Source of the DNA: Thermococcus sp. 21S9
Lineage (GTDB): Archaea; Methanobacteriota_B; Thermococci; Thermococcales; Thermococcaceae
Reading direction: 5' to 3'
Assembly (NCBI RefSeq): GCF_012027635.1
Contig: NZ_SNUS01000001.1
Location: 1,240,001-1,304,000, forward strand
DNA: 64,000 nucleotides
Position 1 is the stretch's first letter; each line of letters begins with the position of its first letter. Below, in pieces: positions 46,182-53,816 of this stretch. The position numbers and the translations under genes are program-made. Below the pieces are notes generated by a model. It made no database searches. It worked only from the letters and a program-made list of their open reading frames with translations, and was not told where the DNA came from.

Positions 46182-46775
46182 ATGGCTACGAAGTCCCCGG
46201 GTAAAACCCGTGAGAAACTCGTGTCGTCTGCAATGGAACTCTTTGCAAAAAAGGGTTTCGATAAGACCACGGTAGACGAGATAGTGGCTAAAGCGGGAGT
46301 TGCCAAGGGCACCTTCTACCTCTACTTCAAGAGCAAAGACGACCTCATAAAGGAGCTCGCCTTTGAGGTAATGCCCATAATGGCCATGCCCTCGCTAAAC
46401 GACCCGTACATAACGGTTTCCTTCCCCACCTTAGAGAGCTACCTCCTTCAGCTTGGGAAGGAGTTCCTTGAGTTCTACTCTGAGAGCTATCGGGCTCAGA
46501 TTTTCTTCCACATGCTCTCCGTTCGCGAGAGGATGAAGAGCATCGATGACATTTACCACCAGGCCTGCTCCGAGCTCCTGAGGGAAGGGGCGAGGAGGAT
46601 TACGGCGTACGTCAAGGTTGGCTTTGAGGACGCGCTTATAGCGTTCCAGATTTTTATAGCATCACTTATGCACTACCTCCACGCCAAGGACTGCATAGGG
46701 CTTCCGGGTGAGCACTACCTCCGGCGGGTCGTGAAGGTTGTGCTGAACCACCTCCGTCTCTCCGCAAGTGTATGA
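46182..46775 (+). CDS. TetR family transcriptional regulator
   Basis: A 197-residue regulator. The N-terminal helix-turn-helix is clear (TREKLVSSAMELFAKKGFD, then TTVDEIVAKAGVAKGTFYLYF), and the C-terminal helical part would bind an unidentified ligand. ATG 46182 is preceded by GGTGGGC; a longer frame begins at 46155 inside the operator and is rejected. Three TGAC-N6-GTCA sites upstream of DUF302, of this gene and of the oxidoreductase operon are its probable targets. Confidence 0.88.
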   Translation: MATKSPGKTREKLVSSAMELFAKKGFDKTTVDEIVAKAGVAKGTFYLYFKSKDDLIKELAFEVMPIMAMPSLNDPYITVSFPTLESYLLQLGKEFLEFYSESYRAQIFFHMLSVRERMKSIDDIYHQACSELLREGARRITAYVKVGFEDALIAFQIFIASLMHYLHAKDCIGLPGEHYLRRVVKVVLNHLRLSASV

Positions 46776-46787
46776 CTCTGTTTAACA

Positions 46788-46802
46788 TTACTCGATGAGT
46801 AA
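46788..46802. promoter_or_regulatory. Inverted repeat TTACTC-GAT-GAGTAA downstream of tetR
   Basis: A perfect 6-base inverted repeat with 3-base loop, 13 bases after the tetR stop and about 30 bases before the oxidoreductase TATA box. It could be a terminator for tetR or a binding site for another regulator of the operon. Confidence 0.35.
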
Positions 46803-46860
46803 AAATCTTTTGTTTCCACTCTCTCAGAAAACTATTTAAGGTTTTGACAATGAGCCTAAA

Positions 46861-46874
46861 TGACTGGTCAGTCA
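46861..46874. promoter_or_regulatory. TetR operator C (oxidoreductase-hydrogenase operon)
   Basis: TGACTGGTCAGTCA, the third TGAC-N6-GTCA. It follows the TATA box TATTTAAGG (46833-46841) and covers about -3 to +11 of the transcript, so bound regulator should block the operon. Confidence 0.78.
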
Positions 46875-46890
46875 TTAAAAGGTGATAGCC

Positions 46891-48948
46891 ATGGCCGAGA
46901 AACTCGTGCCCGTAGTGTGCCCCTGGTGTTCAGTCGGCTGTCGCTTTTACGCGGTCAGCGTGAACGGCTACATCAGGAAGATTGAATTCGACTACGACCA
47001 CCCCACCGTCAACCGCGGAAAGCTCTGCCCGAAGGGTGTTGCCTCCTACCAGTTCATTAACAGCCCCAGAAGACTCAAGAAGCCCCTCAAGCGCGTTGGT
47101 GAGAAGGGAGAAGGAAAGTTCGAGGAGATAAGCTGGAGCGAAGCCTACAGGATAATCGCCGAGAAGATTAAGGAAATCAAGGAAACCTACGGTCCCGAGG
47201 CAATAGCCTTCCTCGGAAGCGAGAAGATAACCTTCGAGGAGAACTACCTCATCCACAAGCTGTCCAAGGCGATAGGAACCAACCATCTTGACTTCCCTGG
47301 AAGGTACTGCCAGTACTCCAACAGTCCCGCGAGAACGGCCGTCTTCGGTAGCTCGGCCGCGACCAACCCCTTCGAGGACGTTGCCAAGGCCGAGTTCATT
47401 CTGATTTGGGGCCACAATCCAGCGGAGACGGCGCCTATCTTCTTCGGCCAGTACATTGAGAAGGCCGTTCTCGACAACGGCGCCGAGATGGTCGTTATAG
47501 ACCCGCGCGCGACGAGGGGCCACAAGTACGCGAGCATGCACCTCAAGCCCTACCCGGGAACCGACCTCGCGATAGCTCTGGCCATGCTCAACGTCGTTAT
47601 AAGCGAGGAGCTCTACGACAAGGAGTTCGTCAACGAGAGGACGACCGGCTTCGAGGAGCTCAAGGAAGCCGTTAAGGACTACACCCCCGAGTGGGCCGAG
47701 AAGATAAGTGGCGTTCCCGCCGAGGACATAAGGAAGGTCGCGAGGCTCTTCGCCACCAAGAGGACGGCACTCCTCGTCAACGAGGGCCTCAACCAGCACG
47801 TCAACGGTTTCGAGTTCGCCCTTGCCCTCGCGAACCTCATCGCGATTACCGGCAACATCGGCAAGGAAGGCGTCTGGAGCGGTGTCTTCCCAGGAGCGCA
47901 GTGCGGTCTCTGTGCTGCGATGAGCGCGATAATGCCCAACAAGCTCCCGACCGGAAAGCTCGTCACCGACGAGGCCGCGAGGGCCGAGCTTGAGAGGCTC
48001 TGGGGCTTCAAGATACCGGACTGGGTTGGCCTTGACCTGACAACTATGATACGCGAGATGGGCAACAAGATTAGGATGATGTACATAGTCGGTGGCAACA
48101 TCGCCAAGTCGGCCCCGAACAGCAAGTGGGTTAGGGAACAGCTCAAGAAGCTTGACTTCCTGGTCGTGCAGGACATATTCCTCACCGAGACGGCTAAATA
48201 TGCCGATATAGTTCTCCCGGCCGCGGCCTGGTTCGAAAAGACCGGAACGGCAATAAGCGCCGAGAGAAGGGTCCAGAGGAGCTACAAGGCCGCGAACCCG
48301 CCCGGAGAAGCCAAGCCCGACTGGCTCATCATCGTTGAGCTGGCAAAGGAGCTCGGCCTTGGCGAATACTTCAAGTACGAGCACCCGGACGAGATTCTCA
48401 GGGAGATAAACAGCGTCATTCCGCTCTTCAAGGGTGCAACGCCTGAGTATCTCGCGGAGCACCCGGAGGGATGCTTCTTCCCGTGTACCGAGCCCGGCGA
48501 GGGAACGAAGGTTCTCTTCAAGAAGGGCTTCAAGACGGCCGATGGAAAGGCCCATCTCCAGCTCGTTGGCTGGCGCGAGCCACCGGAGAAGCCCGACGAG
48601 GAGTACCCGCTCTGGCTCACCAACTTCAGGCTCGTTGGCCACTGGCACACGGGAACCATGTCCTTCGAGAGCCCGAGCCTCCAGAAGCGCTGGCCCGAGG
48701 AGTACGTCATGATTAACCCGAAGGACGCCGAGAAGTACGGTATAAAGGACGGCGACCTCGTCAAGGTCGAGACCAGGCGCGGAAGCGTTCTCGTCAGGGC
48801 AGAGGTTACCGACCACGTCAGGGAAGGCGTTATCGCGATGCCGAACCACTGGAACATCAACGTCCTGACCCTCGAGACCATCCACGAGAAGACCAAGATG
48901 GCCGAGCTCAAGGCCGTCGCGGCCAGGGTTAGTAAGGTGGAGGAGTGA
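46891..48948 (+). CDS. fdhF: Formate dehydrogenase-like molybdopterin oxidoreductase, catalytic subunit
   Basis: A 685-residue bis-pyranopterin Mo/W enzyme. N-terminal Cys10, Cys13, Cys17 and Cys46 bind a 4Fe-4S cluster; Cys140 in GRYCQYS is the expected metal ligand, so selenocysteine is not used. Formate dehydrogenases have His141 and Arg333 next to the metal; here these positions read Gln141 and Phe333 (SGVFPGAQC). The overall architecture and the downstream partners are those of formate hydrogenlyase systems of Thermococcus, but the substrate may differ. ATG 46891 follows GGTGAT; it is first in a nine-gene operon. Confidence 0.82.
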   Translation: MAEKLVPVVCPWCSVGCRFYAVSVNGYIRKIEFDYDHPTVNRGKLCPKGVASYQFINSPRRLKKPLKRVGEKGEGKFEEISWSEAYRIIAEKIKEIKETYGPEAIAFLGSEKITFEENYLIHKLSKAIGTNHLDFPGRYCQYSNSPARTAVFGSSAATNPFEDVAKAEFILIWGHNPAETAPIFFGQYIEKAVLDNGAEMVVIDPRATRGHKYASMHLKPYPGTDLAIALAMLNVVISEELYDKEFVNERTTGFEELKEAVKDYTPEWAEKISGVPAEDIRKVARLFATKRTALLVNEGLNQHVNGFEFALALANLIAITGNIGKEGVWSGVFPGAQCGLCAAMSAIMPNKLPTGKLVTDEAARAELERLWGFKIPDWVGLDLTTMIREMGNKIRMMYIVGGNIAKSAPNSKWVREQLKKLDFLVVQDIFLTETAKYADIVLPAAAWFEKTGTAISAERRVQRSYKAANPPGEAKPDWLIIVELAKELGLGEYFKYEHPDEILREINSVIPLFKGATPEYLAEHPEGCFFPCTEPGEGTKVLFKKGFKTADGKAHLQLVGWREPPEKPDEEYPLWLTNFRLVGHWHTGTMSFESPSLQKRWPEEYVMINPKDAEKYGIKDGDLVKVETRRGSVLVRAEVTDHVREGVIAMPNHWNINVLTLETIHEKTKMAELKAVAARVSKVEE

Positions 48949-48958
48949 GGTGGTTGGA

Positions 48959-49456
48959 ATGAGCAAGAAGATTTTCCTCGACTATAAGCGCTGTATCGGC
49001 TGTAAGGCCTGTGAAGTGGCCTGTGAAATGACGCACGGCGAGGCAAGGATTAAGGTCTTTGAGTTCCCCGACCTCTTCACCGTCCCCTTCAACTGCCGTC
49101 ACTGTGAGAAGGCACCGTGTATGAACGTCTGTCCGACCGGGGCGCTCTTCAGGGACGAGGACGGCGCGGTGGCCTTCGACCCGCTCAAGTGTATTGGCTG
49201 TCTCATGTGTGCCGTCGCCTGTCCCTTCGGAGTTCCGAAGCTCGACGAGGAGAACAAGATTATGGACAAGTGCGACCTCTGTTCCGACAGAAGGGCGGAA
49301 GGAAAGCTTCCAGCGTGTGTCTCTGCCTGTCCAACTGAGGCCCTGCTCTACGGCGATATAAACGAGGTGCTCTGGAACAGGGAAGGAAAGATAGTGGCCA
49401 ACCTGAAGAGCTCCGCCGAGAAGGGGGAGGGCGAGAAGGCCTACATCGTCCTCTGA
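48959..49456 (+). CDS. Four-cluster ferredoxin-type electron transfer subunit (HycB/FdhB-like)
   Basis: A 165-residue protein with four Cys clusters in the HycB/HydN pattern: CIGCKACEVAC, CRHCEKAPCMNVCP, CIGCLMCAVACP and a final CDLCSD...CVSACP. It would carry electrons from the molybdopterin subunit to the hydrogenase. ATG 48959, chosen over the upstream GTG 48950, follows GAGGTGGTTGG. It starts 10 bases after the catalytic subunit ends. Confidence 0.9.
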   Translation: MSKKIFLDYKRCIGCKACEVACEMTHGEARIKVFEFPDLFTVPFNCRHCEKAPCMNVCPTGALFRDEDGAVAFDPLKCIGCLMCAVACPFGVPKLDEENKIMDKCDLCSDRRAEGKLPACVSACPTEALLYGDINEVLWNREGKIVANLKSSAEKGEGEKAYIVL

Positions 49457-49508
49457 CCTTATTTTTTTGCGAGGGAAACCAAGGGTTAAAAACCAAGAGG
49501 TGATGGTG

Positions 49509-50888
49509 ATGATTGAACTGGTGCTAATCTCAGCGCTCATCCCCTTCGTGCTCCTGATACTCTGGAAGCTCGACGGAAGAACAGCCGACCTGATAGCGGG
49601 CTCGGTTCTCGGCGTTTCCCTGCTCCTCAACGGGGTTGCCGTTTACGATTTCTTCTCAAAGGGCTCTGACAAGGTTTACCACACCGCCTACGTTACCACC
49701 GGCAACCTCGGCGAGGTCTTTGGAATAACCGCCGATACCGCCTCAATGCTTATGGGTCTCGTCTCGATACTAATCGCGTTTCTTATGGCAGTCTATGCGA
49801 GCAAGTTCCTTGACTCCGGGAAAGGGAAGTTCTACGCGCTCTTCGGCCTGCTCACCGGTGCGAGCATGGTCTTCATATACTCGACCAACCTCGTCCAGTT
49901 CGCCGTTGCGCTTGAGCTCATGGCGATAGCGATGCTCTGCCTCGTGGAGCTCGGTAATGCCAAGACTGATGCCCTCAAGGCCTTTCTCGTCCTCAACGTC
50001 GGCGTGCTCCTCATTCTCGGTGCGGTTGCCGTTCTTGGCACCGGGCAGGACCTTACCAAGGCCACTTATGACGGCACGGCGTTCCTCCTGCTAATCTTCG
50101 CGGCCTTCATGATGAGCTCACAGTTCCCGTTCTACTCTTGGCTTCCGGACTCAACGGCTTCCCCGCTCCCCGCGAGTGCTTATGTGCACTCCGCTTCGAT
50201 AGCGCCTCTCGGTGCCTACATGCTCTTCAGGGTTATCCAGTACATGAAGCCGAACGACGACTACTTCTGGCTCCTTGGAGGTCTGACCGTTGCCCTCATA
50301 ATCCTGATGATGATTTACTATCCGCTCCAGCGCGATGCAAAGAGGCTCATAGCCTACTCCACCATAGCCCAGACCGGCGTTGCCTACATAACCCTCGCCT
50401 ACGCCCTGCTCGGCCACGTCGCGGGAATCCAGATAGCCCTCTACCAGGTCGTCAACCACGCGGTCGTTAAGGCCCTCGCCTTCGCCTCCGTCGGAGGACT
50501 CGCCTTAGCTTATGGAACCACCGACCTCAAGCTCATCAAGGGCATGAGGAGAACCGTCCCCTGGACGAGCATAGCCTGGTTCATGAGCTTCCTTGGACTG
50601 GCAGGTGTCCTTCCGCTCGGCCTGTTCTTCAGCAAGGCCTTCACGATAATGAGCACCAGGCACGCCAAGGGCGTCGCTTCGTGGCTCTTCCCGGCGGTGG
50701 TTCTCATAGACGCGGCGATATTCCTCATCGTGGTTCTCCTCTGGTTCAGGGAGATATTCTTCGGCGAAGGCGAGGCAAAGAAAGAGCCGAAGGTCATCGT
50801 TGCAGTGCTCATCATCCTCATAATCGTCGGAATAATAATGCCATGGGTCAGCCTCGACGTTGTGATGAAGATAGGCTTTGCGGGGTGA
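49509..50888 (+). CDS. Membrane hydrogenase subunit, NuoN/MrpD-like ion pump (HyfF/HyfD type)
   Basis: A 459-residue antiporter-like protein with about 13 membrane segments. The pump helices contain a Glu in FAVALELMAIA, Lys/His positions (LPDSTASPLPASAYVHSASI, HAVVKALAF) and Lys in FFSKAF, as in NuoL/M/N and Mrp subunits. It should move H+ or Na+ when the hydrogenase evolves H2. ATG 49509 follows GAGGTGATGGTG. It begins the hydrogenase membrane module. Confidence 0.85.
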   Translation: MIELVLISALIPFVLLILWKLDGRTADLIAGSVLGVSLLLNGVAVYDFFSKGSDKVYHTAYVTTGNLGEVFGITADTASMLMGLVSILIAFLMAVYASKFLDSGKGKFYALFGLLTGASMVFIYSTNLVQFAVALELMAIAMLCLVELGNAKTDALKAFLVLNVGVLLILGAVAVLGTGQDLTKATYDGTAFLLLIFAAFMMSSQFPFYSWLPDSTASPLPASAYVHSASIAPLGAYMLFRVIQYMKPNDDYFWLLGGLTVALIILMMIYYPLQRDAKRLIAYSTIAQTGVAYITLAYALLGHVAGIQIALYQVVNHAVVKALAFASVGGLALAYGTTDLKLIKGMRRTVPWTSIAWFMSFLGLAGVLPLGLFFSKAFTIMSTRHAKGVASWLFPAVVLIDAAIFLIVVLLWFREIFFGEGEAKKEPKVIVAVLIILIIVGIIMPWVSLDVVMKIGFAG

Positions 50889-50894
50889 TGTGAG

Positions 50895-52886
50895 ATGATA
50901 CTCGAATACGCAATTGGAGCGTTCATCCTCGGTGGTCTCGTCGGCCTGATTAGGGACTACAAGGCCACGGTTAAGGCGTCAAGCTTCATGGCGTTCCTCG
51001 GTTCACTCGCCCTCCTCTGGCAGGTTTACGCCGTCTACACCAACGGTCCGGTTTCGGGGAACCTCTTTGGAATCCCCGTCAAGGTGGATGACCTCTCCAT
51101 AATCTTCCTCCTCATAATCGGTCTCGTCGGAGCCGCGGCTTCCCTCTTCGCGATAAACTACATGGAACTCTTCGAGAAGGTCGGCAAGGGCTGGGTCTAC
51201 GCGATAGCCTACAACACCTTCCTTGCGAGCATGGCCCTCGTCGTTACCGCGGACAGCATGGAGTATTTCGTCATGGGCTGGGAGCTCATGACCCTCAGCT
51301 CGTTCATACTGGTGTTCTTCAGCGAGAGGCCGAGGGATACCGACGCGAGCGTCAAGTACTACATCACCATGCACTTCCTCGACACGATTCCGCTCTTCCT
51401 TGCCCTGGGAACCGCCTACTCCCTTGTCGGTGGTTTCGACAAGCTTACCTTTGAGAACATAGCGAGCGCTATGGCAACAGCCTCCACGAGCACCAAGCTG
51501 GTCTTCACGGCGCTCCTCATGATAGCCTTCATGACCAAGTCGGGAATGATACCCTTCCAGTTCTGGGTTGCCGAGACCTACCGCGCGGCGCCGACCAGCG
51601 TTTCGGCCGTCATGGCCGGTGCGATGGAGAAGGTTGCTCTCTACGGTCTCATCGCCCTCATCTGGAGAACCGTCGGAACGAGCTACGGCCTCGGCCTCTT
51701 CGTTGCCGTGATAGGTGCAATAACCCTCACCGTTGGAACCCTCTACGCACTCAGAGAGACCAACGCCAAGAGGCTTTTGGCTTATCACTCGATAGGCCAG
51801 ATGGGCTACATATGGCTCGGCCTCGGAATAGGAATGGCCCTCATTCCAAAGGGTGGCTTCCTTGGAGCGGTAGGAGCGCTTGGAGCCTTCGCGGGACTCT
51901 TCCACGCCCTTAACCACGCGATATTCAAAGCCTCGCTCTTCCTCTCCGCCGGAGCCGTTGAGTACAGAACCGGAACCGTTGACCTCAATGAGCTCGGCGG
52001 TCTCGGCAAGACCATGAAGGTAACCGCCTTGGCGGCGCTCTTCGCCTCGCTCGCCATCAGCGGTGTCCCACCCTTCAACGGCTTCATCAGCAAGTGGCTC
52101 ATCTACGTTTCCGGTTATTACTCGAACAGCTACGTTTTGGCCCTCGGTGCAGTCCTCGCGGCCTTCATCAGCGCCGCTACGCTCGCATCGTTCATCAAGT
52201 TCTACGGAACCCAGTTCGGCGGTGAGATGAAGCGCTACGAGAACGTCCAAGAGGTCCCGGCCGGAATGCTTGCCGGCCAGTGGATTCTGGCAGGTTTAAC
52301 GCTCCTTATCGGCGTCTTCCCGGGAACAGTCACCGGAATCCTCAACGTCTTCAACGCCCCGATAAGCGATGGCGTTTACAAGATAGGCTTCCAGTCCGTG
52401 GTGTTCTCGCCCGTGCTCTTCGTGATAGTCCTCGGAATACTGACCTTCGGGCTCTACCTCGTCTTCAAGCCCGAGTACAAGGAGGCCAAGCCCTGGGACT
52501 GCGGTTCAACCGAGATAGACGAGGACGAGTACAGGATAAACGCGGAGGGCTACTACATCAAGTACGAGGAGAAGATAGGCTCGTTCTACCACCTCGGTGA
52601 CTGGTTCTACCGCGTTGGAGCCGGGATAATCCGCTACATCGTCAGGGCCTACCTCTGGATGGCGAGCTACTTCACCAAGATAGTCGACACCCCGTACACC
52701 AGGATAGAGACCCTCGACGACCTCCGCGAGAGGGAAATCATGCACATAGACGAGGAGGTCTTCAAGCCACTCATCAGGTTCCTCAACATAGCCAGGGACG
52801 TCATCCCGGGAATAAGGCTCGGCACCTTCATCGTCATAGCCCTCGTTGTCGTTGGGGCTATCGTGGGACTGCTAATAGTCATGTGA
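50895..52886 (+). CDS. Membrane hydrogenase subunit, NuoL-like ion pump (HyfB type)
   Basis: A 663-residue antiporter-like subunit. The N-terminal 500 residues are polytopic with MGWELMTLSSF (Glu), TKSGMIPFQFWV (Lys), FHALNHAIFKASLF and FNGFISKWLIY; the C-terminal about 140 residues form a long hydrophilic stretch and a last membrane helix, which matches the HyfB/NuoL class with its lateral extension. It starts 6 bases after the previous gene with GGTGATGTGAG upstream. Confidence 0.85.
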   Translation: MILEYAIGAFILGGLVGLIRDYKATVKASSFMAFLGSLALLWQVYAVYTNGPVSGNLFGIPVKVDDLSIIFLLIIGLVGAAASLFAINYMELFEKVGKGWVYAIAYNTFLASMALVVTADSMEYFVMGWELMTLSSFILVFFSERPRDTDASVKYYITMHFLDTIPLFLALGTAYSLVGGFDKLTFENIASAMATASTSTKLVFTALLMIAFMTKSGMIPFQFWVAETYRAAPTSVSAVMAGAMEKVALYGLIALIWRTVGTSYGLGLFVAVIGAITLTVGTLYALRETNAKRLLAYHSIGQMGYIWLGLGIGMALIPKGGFLGAVGALGAFAGLFHALNHAIFKASLFLSAGAVEYRTGTVDLNELGGLGKTMKVTALAALFASLAISGVPPFNGFISKWLIYVSGYYSNSYVLALGAVLAAFISAATLASFIKFYGTQFGGEMKRYENVQEVPAGMLAGQWILAGLTLLIGVFPGTVTGILNVFNAPISDGVYKIGFQSVVFSPVLFVIVLGILTFGLYLVFKPEYKEAKPWDCGSTEIDEDEYRINAEGYYIKYEEKIGSFYHLGDWFYRVGAGIIRYIVRAYLWMASYFTKIVDTPYTRIETLDDLREREIMHIDEEVFKPLIRFLNIARDVIPGIRLGTFIVIALVVVGAIVGLLIVM

Positions 52887-52896
52887 GGTGATGAAA

Positions 52897-53814
52897 ATGG
52901 AGACGACGGCCAAGCTCGCCTTCAGCTTTATCGGTGTGCTCCTGACCTTCCTCCTGCCCCCTTACCTCGACGGAATAGCGAGAAGGGTTAAGGCCAGACT
53001 TCAGTACAGGCGCGGGCCACCGCTCATGCAGACCTGGTACGACCTCAACAAGCTCTTCAGCCTTCCGTCGGTTAAGCCGACCAAGAGCGCGCTCTTCACC
53101 TGGGCACCGTTTTTAGCACTCGCCTCAGCCGTAATCGGCGCTCTCCTCCTCCCCTACGGAAACGTGGTGCCGATTGACATAGGCTTCAACCTGGTGGTGT
53201 TCTTCTACGTGATACTGATGGTCAGCGTCTTCCTCATGCTCGCTGGTCTAAGCGTCCAGAACGCCTTCAGCCACCTCGGTTCGGCCAGGGAGATGCAGAT
53301 AATCCTCACCGTCGAGCCCCTCATAGCCGTCCTCTACGGAGTCCTCGCTTACAACGCGGGCTCGCTCAACATAGCCGACATCATCTCGAACCTTCACCTA
53401 ACGCCCTCGCTCGTCATGACCTACGTCCTGCTCGCCTACGCGCTCTACGTCGAGAGTGGATTCGTGCCCTTCGACATAGCCGAGGCCGAGCAGGAAGTCA
53501 TAGGCGGTCCGCTCAGCGAGTACAGCGGAAGGCTCCTCGGAGTCTTCTACTACGCCATCTACATCAAGCGCTTCGCCCTGCTGTGGTTCTTCGTCAGCCT
53601 GCTCGTCCTCCCGTGGGTCGGGCCGATAGACACTGCCCTGAAGGCGGCAGAGGTGCTTGCGGTTCAGTTCCTCCTGACGGTGGCTTTATATCCGGTCATA
53701 GCATCACTTGAAGCAACGAACGCGAGGCTTCGCATAGACCACGTTGTTAAGATGAACACGAGGGCGTTCTTCGCCGGAATAATTATCCTTGCCATAGCGT
53801 TCATGGGGTGGTGA
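52897..53814 (+). CDS. Membrane hydrogenase subunit, NuoH-like (HyfC/HycD type)
   Basis: A 305-residue polytopic protein with eight or nine segments. The NuoH family landmarks are visible: ARLQYRRGPPLMQTWYDLNKL, and VPFDIAEAEQEVIGGPLSEYSG. It links the soluble hydrogenase arm to the ion pumps. ATG 52897 follows GAGGTGATGAAA. Its stop is separated by 2 bases from the large-subunit ATG. Confidence 0.88.
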   Translation: METTAKLAFSFIGVLLTFLLPPYLDGIARRVKARLQYRRGPPLMQTWYDLNKLFSLPSVKPTKSALFTWAPFLALASAVIGALLLPYGNVVPIDIGFNLVVFFYVILMVSVFLMLAGLSVQNAFSHLGSAREMQIILTVEPLIAVLYGVLAYNAGSLNIADIISNLHLTPSLVMTYVLLAYALYVESGFVPFDIAEAEQEVIGGPLSEYSGRLLGVFYYAIYIKRFALLWFFVSLLVLPWVGPIDTALKAAEVLAVQFLLTVALYPVIASLEATNARLRIDHVVKMNTRAFFAGIIILAIAFMGW

Positions 53815-53816
53815 AT

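Noticed and set aside
47299-47320. Selenocysteine at the active site of the molybdopterin enzyme
   Set aside because: Codon 140 is TGC (Cys), so no recoding is needed.
46930-48966. Long minus-strand ORF (678 codons) opposite the molybdopterin oxidoreductase
   Set aside because: It is an antisense shadow caused by the codon bias of the plus-strand gene. It has no ribosome binding site, and the plus strand has all expected Cys motifs.
51003-52250. 415-codon minus-strand ORF opposite the NuoL-like subunit
   Set aside because: Composition is highly charged without any motif, and the plus strand is a clear membrane pump. Shadow ORF.
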